Made by a program: the position numbers and the translations under genes. Positions 27,366 to 35,501 of a DNA stretch of 55,100 bases are shown here, in pieces. A model generated the notes under the pieces. The model did not search any database and was not told the origin of the DNA. It was given only the letters and a program-made list of their open reading frames with translations. The stretch is taken from NCBI GenBank assembly GCA_903863885.1, contig CAIPEB010000112.1:1-55100 (forward strand), in the 5' to 3' direction. This DNA is from an uncultured Planctomycetaceae bacterium (lineage in GTDB: Bacteria > Planctomycetota > Planctomycetia > Pirellulales > Pirellulaceae). How positions within the stretch are numbered: the stretch's first letter is position 1; the number at the start of each line of letters is the position of its first letter.

Positions 27366-28538
27366 GTGCCTGAGTTGTCGAAGTCCATTTCGATTGCGGG
27401 AGCCTGGGGCTATATCGGCCAGAAGTTCTTGCAGGCGGCTCAGTCGCTCGACTGGCAGTGGTACGCGCATGATCCGGGGCCGATTCCTCCCGGCACCGAC
27501 GAGTCGCGCTGTATTGCCGGCGCTTCCGAATTCTACGCCCTGCCTGCCGGCATGTTTCATCTGGCCATGCATCCGGAACACCGACGGGCCGCGATGGACG
27601 CGCTGCTTGCGCGAAACCAGAGCGAACCTCTCCTGGTCCTGTGCGAGAAGCCGATGGCCGAACCGGAGCACCCGGAGCACTGCGCAGAGGCGTGCGCTGC
27701 CGTAGAGCATTCCCGCGCAGTTGTGCTGTATGACTTTCCGGAACTCTACGATCCGATGTTCTGGAGGATCGTGCAATTTCTTCGGTCGTTCAAGCACGTG
27801 CAGATCGACGCGATCTATCTGTCACGTTGCAAGGACCGCGAAGACCCGGGGATTCCCCGCAATTACAAGCGTATGGTCCCGATTCAGTACCAGGAGACGG
27901 TGCACTGCTTCGCGTTCGCCTTGTTTCTGCTGGCCCAGTTTTCGGAGAGTATTGAAGAAGTCCTGGCGCAGGGCCTCGAGATCCAGGGTCGCTCTGACGA
28001 GTATTGTCCGCCCAATCCGCAGGAGTATCCGTACGCGGTTGACGGGATGTGCGAGTATTCGGGCAGGATCGGGCAGACGACTCTTGAGGGCCGCACGGAT
28101 TTTCGGAGCGGTGCGTGTTGGCAGAAGCTGCGGGTGATTCGCGGTGTAGCCGACGGTCAGAGATTTGTGATTACCGCCGACTTCCTAGAAGGCAAGAAGC
28201 AGCTGTGGATCGAGGGAGAATCAGGCCCGGCTCTTACACAGACGAATTCGTATGAGGAAGTGCTCAGGACTTGTGCGCGTTGGTATCGCGACGTACCGGC
28301 TCCGACGCTGAAGAACGGTTGTTACCCGAACGCGCCGCTCGCCCGCATTGCGTATCAGTTATCCAGCGTCTTGTGGCGGGCCTGTCGTCATGGGCGCCGT
28401 ACGGTCCTGCGGTCGCTCGATGAAGTGCTCGGATTCGATGCCCGGTTTTCGGAGGCTATTCCCACGTTTCCACGTTGCCGGTCGAGGGGCGATTGTCCCG
28501 CGGGGAGGTCGTGCGGTTCAGGAACCATTGGGACATAA
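27366..28538 (+). CDS. Cytoplasmic Gfo/Idh/MocA-like oxidoreductase, 3' end supplied by a MITE
   Basis: A 390-residue protein starting at GTG 27366 (GGGAG about ten bases upstream) with no signal peptide. A Rossmann motif with an unusual loop (SIAGAWGYIGQKFLQAA) and the family signature LCEKPMAEPEH mark it as Gfo/Idh/MocA. The C-terminal domain (CEYSGRIGQTTLEGRTDF) is the usual open sheet. The NAD-binding loop lacks the classic G-x-G-x-x-G, so cofactor use is uncertain. The last ten codons and the TAA stop at 28536-28538 lie inside the MITE-like element that begins at 28505, so the original C-terminus has been replaced, although the core fold seems complete. Convergent with the galacturonokinase-like gene. 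Substrate unknown; sugar acid metabolism is a guess from that neighbour. Confidence 0.75.
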   Translation: MPELSKSISIAGAWGYIGQKFLQAAQSLDWQWYAHDPGPIPPGTDESRCIAGASEFYALPAGMFHLAMHPEHRRAAMDALLARNQSEPLLVLCEKPMAEPEHPEHCAEACAAVEHSRAVVLYDFPELYDPMFWRIVQFLRSFKHVQIDAIYLSRCKDREDPGIPRNYKRMVPIQYQETVHCFAFALFLLAQFSESIEEVLAQGLEIQGRSDEYCPPNPQEYPYAVDGMCEYSGRIGQTTLEGRTDFRSGACWQKLRVIRGVADGQRFVITADFLEGKKQLWIEGESGPALTQTNSYEEVLRTCARWYRDVPAPTLKNGCYPNAPLARIAYQLSSVLWRACRHGRRTVLRSLDEVLGFDARFSEAIPTFPRCRSRGDCPAGRSCGSGTIGT

Positions 28539-28727
28539 CGACTTGACTTCGCCGTCCCGCGTGCGGAAGGGTCGGCCGCGCAGCGGTCGGGGAGGGTCTT
28601 CCGAACCAGTAGTGAATTCTACGACTGGCGGCGCGGTAGCCCTCTCCGGGCCTTCGGCCCGACTCTCCCGGAGGGAGAGTGAAGCAGGGATCACGACGGT
28701 GCACCCACTTCTAAACCGCACGACCTC
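28505..28727. mobile_element. MITE-like element, copy 2 (223 bp, complete)
   Basis: It has the same terminal inverted repeats (GAGGTCGTGCGGTTCAGGA ... TTCTAAACCGCACGACCTC) and the same length as copy 1, but a different direct repeat, CGGG, at 28501-28504 and 28728-28731. Different duplications at the two sites show independent insertions. Its left end overlaps the last codons of the Gfo/Idh gene. Confidence 0.85.
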
Positions 28728-28766
28728 CGGGCAGAGAGCATTAGAAGCGGGGGCTTCGGTTGTTGT

Positions 28767-30008
28767 TCACGGTTTCTCGATGGCTCCGAACTCGTCGAGA
28801 GAAACAATGCGTGCGCCATCCGCGGTGTCGCACAACCAGACGTAAGCGGCATCGGCCAACTCGGGATGCAGCCGGTGATATGCCTGCTGCACTTCGGCCG
28901 CAATGGACTCGGCCCGTGACGAATCGACGAGCGCCAGGCAGCAACCGCGAAACCCGGCGCCGCTGAACCGCGAGCCGTATACCCCCGGCGTGGCGGCGAT
29001 GAGGCGAAAGAGATCGATCAGCGGCGGCGAACCGCATTCATAATTGGCGATGGAACTCTCGCCGGACTCAGTGACGAGTTTCCCGAAAGCCGCGATGTCG
29101 CCGGCTTGCCACGCGATCGTGCCGCGATCCACTCGGTCAGACTCCGAGAAGTAATGGGCCGCGCGTCGTGCCAGATGCGGCGGCAATTGATCGCCGAACG
29201 CCAGGTATTCCCCGGGGGTTAAGTCGCCGAGCACCGGGTTGCCGAGCGATGCGTGGTCTTTGCGGCGGCCCGCTGCCTCGAGCAGAAGCCGTGCGGCCTC
29301 TCTGCACTCATCGACGCGGCGATTGTAATCGGTGTTGATCAGCGCCTTGCGGATTCCCGAATGGGCAATCATCACCGAGAACCCGGGCATGGTCGCGGGA
29401 CGCGGCCAGAGTTCATGGCACAGGGTGCCGCAATCGATGCGAGTCAAATGGTCCCTGCGAGACAGCAGGATTGCGGCCTGATCGAGCACGCCGTTCTTGA
29501 GGCCGAGGTACGAATTCTCGATGTACCGGTCGAGTTCGATGTTCGTCCGGGGAGTCGCACAAATCGCGTTGACGTCCTCCAGCGCAAGGAGGCAGGCCAC
29601 TCCCAAAGCAGCGGACGAACTGAGCCCTCCTTCGACCGCACTTCCCTCGACGATGCCCGCAAGCCCGCAATAGAGGGAATGGTCCTGTTGCAGGGCGACA
29701 ATCGCGCCTCGAGGATAGTTGCCCCACTCGTCCGGCAGCGCCGGCGGCACGGAAGCCAGATCCGCACGAACTTCGCCCGCGAAGTTCATACTGGCCAGCG
29801 TCACGACGGCGTCTGGCTGCGGGGCATAACCCAGCAGAATTCCGCGGTCCAGCGCCATGGCGGTCACCGGCCCCCGCTGGTGGTCGATGTGCGCGCCGAG
29901 CGGACAGATCCGATACGGGGCGAAAACGACCCGCACGTCGCGCAAGGCCAGCGAGTATCGCGAAGCCACGCGTTTGCGGAGTGAATCGACCGCGTCGGAT
30001 GTCAACAT
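28767..30008 (-). CDS. Galacturonokinase-like GHMP kinase
   Basis: A 413-residue GHMP-family kinase. The N-terminal signature is APYRICPLGAHIDHQ (residues 30-44) in place of the GRVNLIGEHTDY of galactokinase; the PLGAHIDHQ form is that of plant galacturonokinase, and further stretches also agree with it as I recall it (IENSYLGLKNGVLDQ, SIANYECG, GVYGSRFSGAGFRGCC). The ATP-binding loop GGLSSSAA is at 127-134 and the third GHMP motif (SRFSGAGFRGCC) near 350. It should phosphorylate D-galacturonate (or a related uronic acid or sugar) at C1 with ATP, giving a sugar-1-phosphate for nucleotide-sugar formation; a UDP-sugar pyrophosphorylase is not seen here. The start is the ATG at 30008. Family assignment is strong, the exact sugar inferred. 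Confidence 0.8.
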   Translation of the reverse strand: MLTSDAVDSLRKRVASRYSLALRDVRVVFAPYRICPLGAHIDHQRGPVTAMALDRGILLGYAPQPDAVVTLASMNFAGEVRADLASVPPALPDEWGNYPRGAIVALQQDHSLYCGLAGIVEGSAVEGGLSSSAALGVACLLALEDVNAICATPRTNIELDRYIENSYLGLKNGVLDQAAILLSRRDHLTRIDCGTLCHELWPRPATMPGFSVMIAHSGIRKALINTDYNRRVDECREAARLLLEAAGRRKDHASLGNPVLGDLTPGEYLAFGDQLPPHLARRAAHYFSESDRVDRGTIAWQAGDIAAFGKLVTESGESSIANYECGSPPLIDLFRLIAATPGVYGSRFSGAGFRGCCLALVDSSRAESIAAEVQQAYHRLHPELADAAYVWLCDTADGARIVSLDEFGAIEKP

Positions 30009-30197
30009 GGAACGCTCAGCAGCGAAATGCGAATCGAGCGAGCGGGAACGAGCGCATCAGACCGATTCGAAGCGCCGGGGTAAAGGTCGAAAAAGCAATG
30101 TACCCCAACGAGCAGTGTATCCTATGCCGCGTGCATCGAAATTCACTCTCCTCTTGGGGAGTGTCAGCCCGGCAAGTTGGATATTTCAAATACGTTC

Positions 30198-30230
30198 AAA
30201 AAACAAGGCACGGCCTGAGTGCCGTGCCTT
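30198..30230 (-). terminator. Rho-independent terminator of the transglutaminase-elicitor-like gene
   Basis: A perfect 10-bp stem (AAGGCACGGC / GCCGTGCCTT) with a 6-base loop, followed on the minus strand by TTGTTTTTT. It lies 26 bases after the stop of the gene at 30256-31512. Confidence 0.85.
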
Positions 30231-30255
30231 GGTGCCATGCAAGCGATCGGTCGTT

Positions 30256-31512
30256 TCAGTTGTTCGGAGCGCTCGGAGTACTCGGGGCGCTTCCGTTGCC
30301 GCTCGGCGTGGTATTGCCTTCCGTGGTGGTGGTGCTCGGAGTCGTACTGTTGCTCGAGGCGGTGCCGGGTTGTTCGGGTGCCGGAGTCGGCGTCGGGGTG
30401 GCGGCCGGTTCGGTGTGAGCCGCCGGAGCGACCGGTGCGTTGTTCGCACCCTCCGCAATCTGAGGCGCCGGCGCGGGTGGCAGGAGGCTTTCGCCCTTCG
30501 GGTCGATGTTCGTCCAGTGCGCGATTGCATCGTCCGAAACAGACTTGCGCCATAGAGCCAGCACGGCCTCGACGTCGATGTGCGGATTCCCTCGCGAATT
30601 GGCCTTCGTGCCGCCCTTTGCCGGATACAGGGGCACCCAAAGCAGGTCGATTCGCGCGCTGTCGTTATAGAAGAACCCGTTGGTGATCTTGCCTTCGGCG
30701 TCCAGGTTCAGGGCGTAATGAAAGCTCTTGTAGCGCTTGTTGCGGGGGCTTTGCTGGTACTCGCCGTTGCTGTAGTACATGTACAGGAGCTTCGTCCGGA
30801 CATCCACCTGCTTGTCGCCGCGTTTCGTCACGGTGCTCTCGTAGCCGTAGACGGGAAAATTCCATTTCTCTTTGCCCGGATCCGATTCCATGGCAATCGG
30901 GTGGGTCTTAACGCCAAGCCAGTTGGCCAGAGTAATGTGCAGTCCGGCCGCGTCCACGAGAGCCGACGAACCTTCGAGTTCCTCGTAGTTGGTGTACATG
31001 TACAGTTCGCAGAGCAGGGCTTTGATGTCGGCCGGAGTGAAGGTCACGCCGTTTTGAACCACGTTCTTGGTCGGCTCCGAGTGACGGATCGTCGCCGCGC
31101 TCCATCCGTTGCAGTGGCCGTGCCAGCTCGGAGTCGCAATCGTGGTTTCCATGATGATGCGGCGTCCGAAAAGACCGGCTCGCCGCTCGACCTGCGTTGG
31201 TTCGGTAAAGGCCGTCGTATCCCACTGCTCGAACGCGGTCGCTTTCAGACGGCGGCCGTTGAACGCCATGTCGTACTTCCGCAATGCATTCGACACGCCG
31301 CCCCTCGTGTCGGGGTAGTAGTATCCCGAGTACGGCATGCGGTCCTCGGCCACGGTGCCCTGGGTCGGAAGCTTGTCGAGTTTCAATTCGAGATCGCTTC
31401 CCCACCAGCGATGGAATACTTCGTTGTGTTGTTTCAGTTCATCGTCGCCCGAGGCAACGCTCCAGCTGATTGCGACGCAGCCCAACGCAAGGATGCACGT
31501 CAACGCTCTCAT
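30256..31512 (-). CDS. Secreted transglutaminase-elicitor-like protein with Pro/Thr/Ser tail
   Basis: A 418-residue protein. The ATG at 31512 is preferred because GGGAAG lies six bases before it and a signal peptide follows (ALTCILALGCVAISWSVASG); a GTG at 31530 is the alternative. The core has SWHGHCNGWSAAT with C134 (nucleophile position), followed by FTPADIKALLCELY and an H-rich strand, the pattern of the transglutaminase-elicitor family, calcium-dependent protein cross-linking enzymes. GYESTVTKRGDKQVDV and the WVPLYPAKGGTKANSRGNPHID segment continue the fold. The last 80 residues are a low-complexity Pro/Ala/Thr/Asn/Ser tail, perhaps a wall or surface spacer. The gene stands alone with its own terminator. 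The catalytic role is plausible, not shown. Confidence 0.7.
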   Translation of the reverse strand: MRALTCILALGCVAISWSVASGDDELKQHNEVFHRWWGSDLELKLDKLPTQGTVAEDRMPYSGYYYPDTRGGVSNALRKYDMAFNGRRLKATAFEQWDTTAFTEPTQVERRAGLFGRRIIMETTIATPSWHGHCNGWSAATIRHSEPTKNVVQNGVTFTPADIKALLCELYMYTNYEELEGSSALVDAAGLHITLANWLGVKTHPIAMESDPGKEKWNFPVYGYESTVTKRGDKQVDVRTKLLYMYYSNGEYQQSPRNKRYKSFHYALNLDAEGKITNGFFYNDSARIDLLWVPLYPAKGGTKANSRGNPHIDVEAVLALWRKSVSDDAIAHWTNIDPKGESLLPPAPAPQIAEGANNAPVAPAAHTEPAATPTPTPAPEQPGTASSNSTTPSTTTTEGNTTPSGNGSAPSTPSAPNN

Positions 31513-32014
31513 GATTTTCTTCCCAGACACAATGCAGGACTTAGAACACAGAAATCAGTACAAATCGGAATCAGAACGGACCGGAGACGAGAATATGCAG
31601 GCTCACACAGAATGTTAACACGAGAAATCGATCGAGGGATCCGTAATGATAGGAGTTTGTCGAACAATTCGCGAGGGCCTCGTCCGCCGTTCCGCAGACG
31701 CCGGAAGAATGAAAAAATCGCACATGGCAGTTGGTGCCGCGCCTGGGTCGTCTCCGCTCCAAAAAACGGACGTCAGCGACTTTCTGACTTGAACGCGGAA
31801 ACGTCGGGCGACAGCCGCGTAACGGACAGATCCTTCGCGGCGACTCGCAGGATCTTCCCCGATTCAACCCGTTCTAGTTCCCAGGGTCGTTCGGTTGTCA
31901 GTCGGCGTTTCCACAGTGAACGTCTGTACTAACAACTGCCTCTAACTAAGCCGGTGACGTTCTTTAAGTTGAAAATCGATTCACGAATCCCGCCTTTGCG
32001 CGGCCCGGGTACTG
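31513..32014. other. Intergenic region, 502 bp
   Basis: Between the elicitor-like gene and a small membrane-protein gene, both on the minus strand. A weak sigma-70-like pair for the elicitor-like gene is noted separately (31590-31618). No convincing reading frame, RNA gene or hairpin terminator is visible in the rest. Confidence 0.4.
31590..31618 (-). promoter_or_regulatory. Possible sigma-70 promoter for the elicitor-like gene
   Basis: On the minus strand TTAACA and TATTCT are separated by 17 bases, placing a start of transcription about 70 bases before the ATG at 31512. The -35 box is imperfect. Confidence 0.3.
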
Positions 32015-32329
32015 TCAGCGGGACGATCCGCCAATGAAGGACAACACCAGAGCCGTGATGCCGCCTCCCAGGAGCGCTGCACTCCAGCCCAATCCTTCGC
32101 CGGGCTGGGATACGATCAGTTGCCCGATGTGCACGGCTCGCATGGGAACGCCGCTGATCATGCCCTGCACTGCCCAGGTCAGCAGTCCAATTCCCGCAGC
32201 CATGCCTGCCGTGGCCACTATCCGCGACACAATTCGTCCCACTCGCGGATAGGCAATTGCTGTCGTGACCAGGATTCCAACGACAAGGCCGACGAGAAAG
32301 CTGGTGATACAGGTCAGGTGGGGTTGCAT
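32015..32329 (-). CDS. Small membrane protein, two to three TM segments
   Basis: A 104-residue protein. The ATG at 32329 is chosen because AGAGG lies eight bases upstream and the earlier in-frame residues are polar. Hydrophobic segments at about 8-28 (TSFLVGLVVGILVTTAIAY), 40-60 (AGMAAGIGLLTWAVQGMI) and 80-100 (ALLGGGITALVLSFIGG) suggest an inner-membrane protein. No known family. It is divergent from the next gene, with which it shares the phrase GLLTWA, so both may derive from one ancestor or one structural type. Function unknown. Confidence 0.55.
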   Translation of the reverse strand: MQPHLTCITSFLVGLVVGILVTTAIAYPRVGRIVSRIVATAGMAAGIGLLTWAVQGMISGVPMRAVHIGQLIVSQPGEGLGWSAALLGGGITALVLSFIGGSSR

Positions 32330-32462
32330 GGCATGCCTCTGCTTTGCAGTTGTGGTAGAACACTTGCCGATTGCCCGTTCGTACGTGAACATTACGGGCG
32401 ATCCAGAACTTCACGCATTGCTATTTGACACTCATTGCTATTGCACTCCCGGGAAGGTCACG

Positions 32463-32819
32463 ATGCAAGCTCCTAGTTGGTTCAGCGTGTTGATTTCCCA
32501 GCTTTGGATTCTGCCGGAGTTGCTCGTCTGCATTGCCGGTCTGGTTGCCAGTATCGTGTTCATGCCGAAATGCCCGAAACCGGCAACACTGGCCCTGGCC
32601 GGTTTTGTGATCCTGATCGTGTGTGTGCTCAGCAGCATTGCGATGCAGTTCTGGTTGACCGTCTCCGCCCAGCAGGGGAACTCGGTTTCCCGGATCGGGG
32701 CTATTCTGAGCGTCATTGCACTTGCGCGAGCCGCGGGGTTTGCGTTGGGGCTGGGCTTGCTGACGTGGGCCATCTTTTCGGACCGTGGGAATTCCGGGCA
32801 GTTTCGCATGGGGAAGTGA
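32463..32819 (+). CDS. Small membrane protein, three to four TM segments
   Basis: A 118-residue protein. The ATG at 32463 follows GGGAAGG. Hydrophobic segments at about 12-33 (WILPELLVCIAGLVASIVFM), 40-62 (TLALAGFVILIVCVLSSIAM) and 80-105 (GAILSVIALARAAGFALGLGLLTWAI) indicate an integral membrane protein. It is divergent from the other small membrane gene across 133 bp. No family recognised. The next plus-strand gene begins 43 bp later and may be co-transcribed. Confidence 0.6.
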   Translation: MQAPSWFSVLISQLWILPELLVCIAGLVASIVFMPKCPKPATLALAGFVILIVCVLSSIAMQFWLTVSAQQGNSVSRIGAILSVIALARAAGFALGLGLLTWAIFSDRGNSGQFRMGK

Positions 32820-32862
32820 CGGACAGCCGATCCCACGCCGGGAATTGGACAATCGCCGATTG

Positions 32863-34260
32863 ATGCGGCTACCATGGAAGGGGAAGAGCCGCACGGTGGA
32901 GTGCGTGTTTCAAGCGGATGCCGTTCCGCAGTTTCCCCGGCGATTAGGCCCGATCGAACAAGCGCGGAGTTTCACATTGGTCTGGCAACTCACGCTCTGG
33001 ACATTTGTCTTGGCCTCGCCTTGGGAAGCCGCAGCCAAACCTGAAGCGTCCCTGGAGCTTGCGTCGCGTGTCCAATCGCTCGTCCGCCAATTGAACGATC
33101 GAAACCTCGAACAGCGCCAGGCAGCGGAAGAGGCGTTGAAAGGACTGGGCATCGATGCCCTGCCGCAGATTCCCGGCAATGTGGCCGGCGCTTCCGCCGA
33201 GGTGAGACAGCGGCTCGATCGGGTCAGAGAGCATCTGGAGCGATTGGCGGCCGCGGCGATTGTGCAGCCCTCTCGAGTGACTTTGCACGGGGAAATGTCG
33301 GTTGAAGAGGCTCTGAACCAGGTCCAGCAGCAGACCGGGAATCGATTGAGCGGCTACGCCCAGCGTCCGGGCCGCGTCACCTTGGATTGCGAGCGGGTGC
33401 TTTTCTGGGAAGCGCTGGATCGGATTCTGGATGCAGGCGGGCTGGATGTGAATTCGTCCGCCGGGCAACCTCAAACGCTGGTGCTCGTTGCCAGGCAGGC
33501 AAATTCCCGTCCGCGATTGAACGCCGGAGCTTATCAGGGAGCATTTCGCATCCAGCCCGTGCGCATCGAAGCGAGGCGCGATTTGAGGGTCGCGGAATTG
33601 CGGGCCGCGGAATTGTTTGGCCTCCGCGTGACGCTCGAGATCGCCTGGGAACCGCGGCTCATGCCGATCGCAATCCGTCAATCGCTGAAAGATGTGCGGG
33701 CGTGGGCGGACGGCGATTGGCAGTTTCTTCCGACGCATTCCCGGGGAGTGTTGAGCGCCGCGACGGAAAGCGGAATCTCGTCTGTTGAAATCGCGATTCC
33801 GCTCCCGCTTCCGCAGCGTCATGTAACCCGTATCGCCCGCCTGAAGGGCAGCTTTGAGGCGATGTTGCCGGGCCGCGTGGAGCGTTTCGAGTTTGCCGAA
33901 CCGTTCACGCAGGGCACTCAGCAGCGCAGGGCATCGGTTTGCGTCACGCTCGATCGCTGGCGCAAGAACGGCGACGTCCGCGAAGCGGCCGTTCGCGTAC
34001 AGTACGACGATCCGGGGACCGCCCTCGACTCGCACAGGGGCTGGATCTACCGGAACAAGGCGTTTCTGTTGAAGCCTGATGGCGGTCGCGCGGATCCGTC
34101 GGAAATGCGTCTTTCCCATCAGGGACCGGACGAGATCGGAATCGAATATGAGTTTGATCAGGCGGGGAATGCCGATGGCTATCGATTCTGCTTTGAAGCG
34201 CCGGCCTCCATCGAACGGATCTCGGTAGAGTATGAATTGTCAGATATTCCGCTGCCGTAA
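32863..34260 (+). CDS. Exported STN/HEAT-like planctomycete protein of unknown function
   Basis: A 465-residue protein. ATG 32863 is preferred over 32785; a hydrophobic stretch near residues 38-58 (TLVWQLTLWTFVLASPW) may act as a signal anchor. Residues about 70-110 read like one HEAT/armadillo helix pair (VQSLVRQLNDRNLEQRQAAEEAL). Residues about 140-205 resemble a secretin/TonB short N-terminal domain (VTLHGEMSVEEALNQVQQQTG, VTLDCERVLFWEALDRIL), known in planctomycete proteins of unknown role. The C-terminal half is beta-rich. It overlaps the following parvulin gene by 29 bases, pointing to translational coupling and a role in the envelope. Function not assigned. Confidence 0.6.
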   Translation: MRLPWKGKSRTVECVFQADAVPQFPRRLGPIEQARSFTLVWQLTLWTFVLASPWEAAAKPEASLELASRVQSLVRQLNDRNLEQRQAAEEALKGLGIDALPQIPGNVAGASAEVRQRLDRVREHLERLAAAAIVQPSRVTLHGEMSVEEALNQVQQQTGNRLSGYAQRPGRVTLDCERVLFWEALDRILDAGGLDVNSSAGQPQTLVLVARQANSRPRLNAGAYQGAFRIQPVRIEARRDLRVAELRAAELFGLRVTLEIAWEPRLMPIAIRQSLKDVRAWADGDWQFLPTHSRGVLSAATESGISSVEIAIPLPLPQRHVTRIARLKGSFEAMLPGRVERFEFAEPFTQGTQQRRASVCVTLDRWRKNGDVREAAVRVQYDDPGTALDSHRGWIYRNKAFLLKPDGGRADPSEMRLSHQGPDEIGIEYEFDQAGNADGYRFCFEAPASIERISVEYELSDIPLP

Positions 34261-35293
34261 ACTGCGTTTCGCGGGGCGTTCAGTCGGCCCGCGTGCGGAC
34301 GCCGGCCGGCCCTCCGGGGTCGCGATTCCGTTGTTCGTGCTTGCGGTACTGCTAATCAACCGGGGAGCGAATGGAATCGCAGCAATCGCCGGTGAATCGG
34401 CTTCCGTCGCACGGCCTGCGGCCGCCAAGGAGCGTCACGTCGCGGCGACGGTTGACGGAGTGCCGGTTTACGGCGACCAGGTCGATCGCGAGCTGGAGCT
34501 CGTGCTGAAAGGCCGCAAAATCGATCCGCAATCGCGTCAGGAACTGCAGGCCAAGACACTCCAGCAGTTGATCGATCGCGAGCTGATTCTCGGCTGGCTC
34601 AAGTCCGAGGGGCAGGCTGCCAGCGATCAGGATATTGATCTCTCGATCCAGAGGCTCACACGCGAGCTGACGCAGCGCGGCCAGAAATGGGAGGACTACC
34701 TTCGCAGTCGGGGGATCGGCGAAGAGGACCTTCGCCGCCTGAAACGGTGGCAGTTGTCGTGGAGTCGTTTCCTGCGTTCCCGCATCACTGACGAGAATCT
34801 TCAGAAGTACTTTGACCAGCATCGGCGCGAATTCGACGGCACCCGGCTGCGAGTTGCACACATCCTTTGGAAGGTCGAGCCGCCGTTTGAGCGGAGTGAC
34901 TTGGAGAAGGCGCTTGCTCAGGCTCGCGCAGTGCGGGACGAAATCGTCTCGGGCCGGTCAGCGTTTGCCGACGCGGCCCGGAAATACTCGAAAGCGCCTT
35001 CGGCCTCTGCGGGCGGCGACATCGGGTTCATTTCGCGAAAGGAGCCGATGCCCGAGGCGTTTTCTCGTGCCGCTTTCGAGTTGGACGCGGGGCAGGTCAG
35101 CGAACCGACCCAGACCGCCAGTGGCGTACATTTGATTCACTGCCTGGAGGTCGAGCAGGGGAAGAAAACCTGGTCGGAGGCGCGGTCGGAACTAGAGGAA
35201 GCCGCAGCCGTTTTTCTCTTCGGCTGGGCTGCCGATCGGCGTCGTGGCGTTGCGTCGGTTCGGGTCATCGACGACAGCGTGCCGGGGCGGTGA
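34232..35293 (+). CDS. SurA/PrsA-type parvulin peptidyl-prolyl isomerase
   Basis: A 353-residue protein starting inside the end of the previous gene. A hydrophobic segment at about 32-52 (IPLFVLAVLLINRGANG) follows a basic N-terminus, so it is likely exported or membrane anchored. Residues about 70-190 are the SurA N-terminal chaperone region (VDGVPVYGDQVDRELE, LIDRELILGWLKSEG). Residues about 205-310 are the parvulin rotamase (LRVAHILWKVE, ADAARKYSKAPSASAGGDIGFISR, SEPTQTASGVHLIHCLE), with the H-x-L and GGD-x-G-x motifs intact. It should speed proline isomerisation and aid folding of outer-membrane or secreted proteins in the periplasm. The coupled upstream gene may be a client or partner. 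Confidence 0.85.
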   Translation: MNCQIFRCRKLRFAGRSVGPRADAGRPSGVAIPLFVLAVLLINRGANGIAAIAGESASVARPAAAKERHVAATVDGVPVYGDQVDRELELVLKGRKIDPQSRQELQAKTLQQLIDRELILGWLKSEGQAASDQDIDLSIQRLTRELTQRGQKWEDYLRSRGIGEEDLRRLKRWQLSWSRFLRSRITDENLQKYFDQHRREFDGTRLRVAHILWKVEPPFERSDLEKALAQARAVRDEIVSGRSAFADAARKYSKAPSASAGGDIGFISRKEPMPEAFSRAAFELDAGQVSEPTQTASGVHLIHCLEVEQGKKTWSEARSELEEAAAVFLFGWAADRRRGVASVRVIDDSVPGR

Positions 35294-35403
35294 TTCCCAA
35301 GCGGGCCGTTTGTCGACAGACTGGATGCGCAAAGTCGTTGGGTTGTAAGTTTTGTGCTGACAAGTGATTACAGAGATTGTTGTCGACTGGCCGTCGGCAG
35401 CCT

Positions 35404-35431
35404 TTGACAGATCTTTAGGGAAAAGTATCAT
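35404..35431 (+). promoter_or_regulatory. Sigma-70-type promoter for the DHH phosphoesterase gene
   Basis: TTGACA (35404-35409) and TATCAT (35426-35431) are separated by 16 bases, about 70 bases before the ATG at 35502. AGGAGG at 35481-35486 is a strong ribosome-binding site but lies 15 bases from the ATG, longer than usual. Confidence 0.55.
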
Positions 35432-35501
35432 AAAGGAGCGACTGGTCAGGTGCATTACCGATCGTGTCGCCTGTCTTTTCAGGAGGGGCTGTCCGCCATA
35501 A

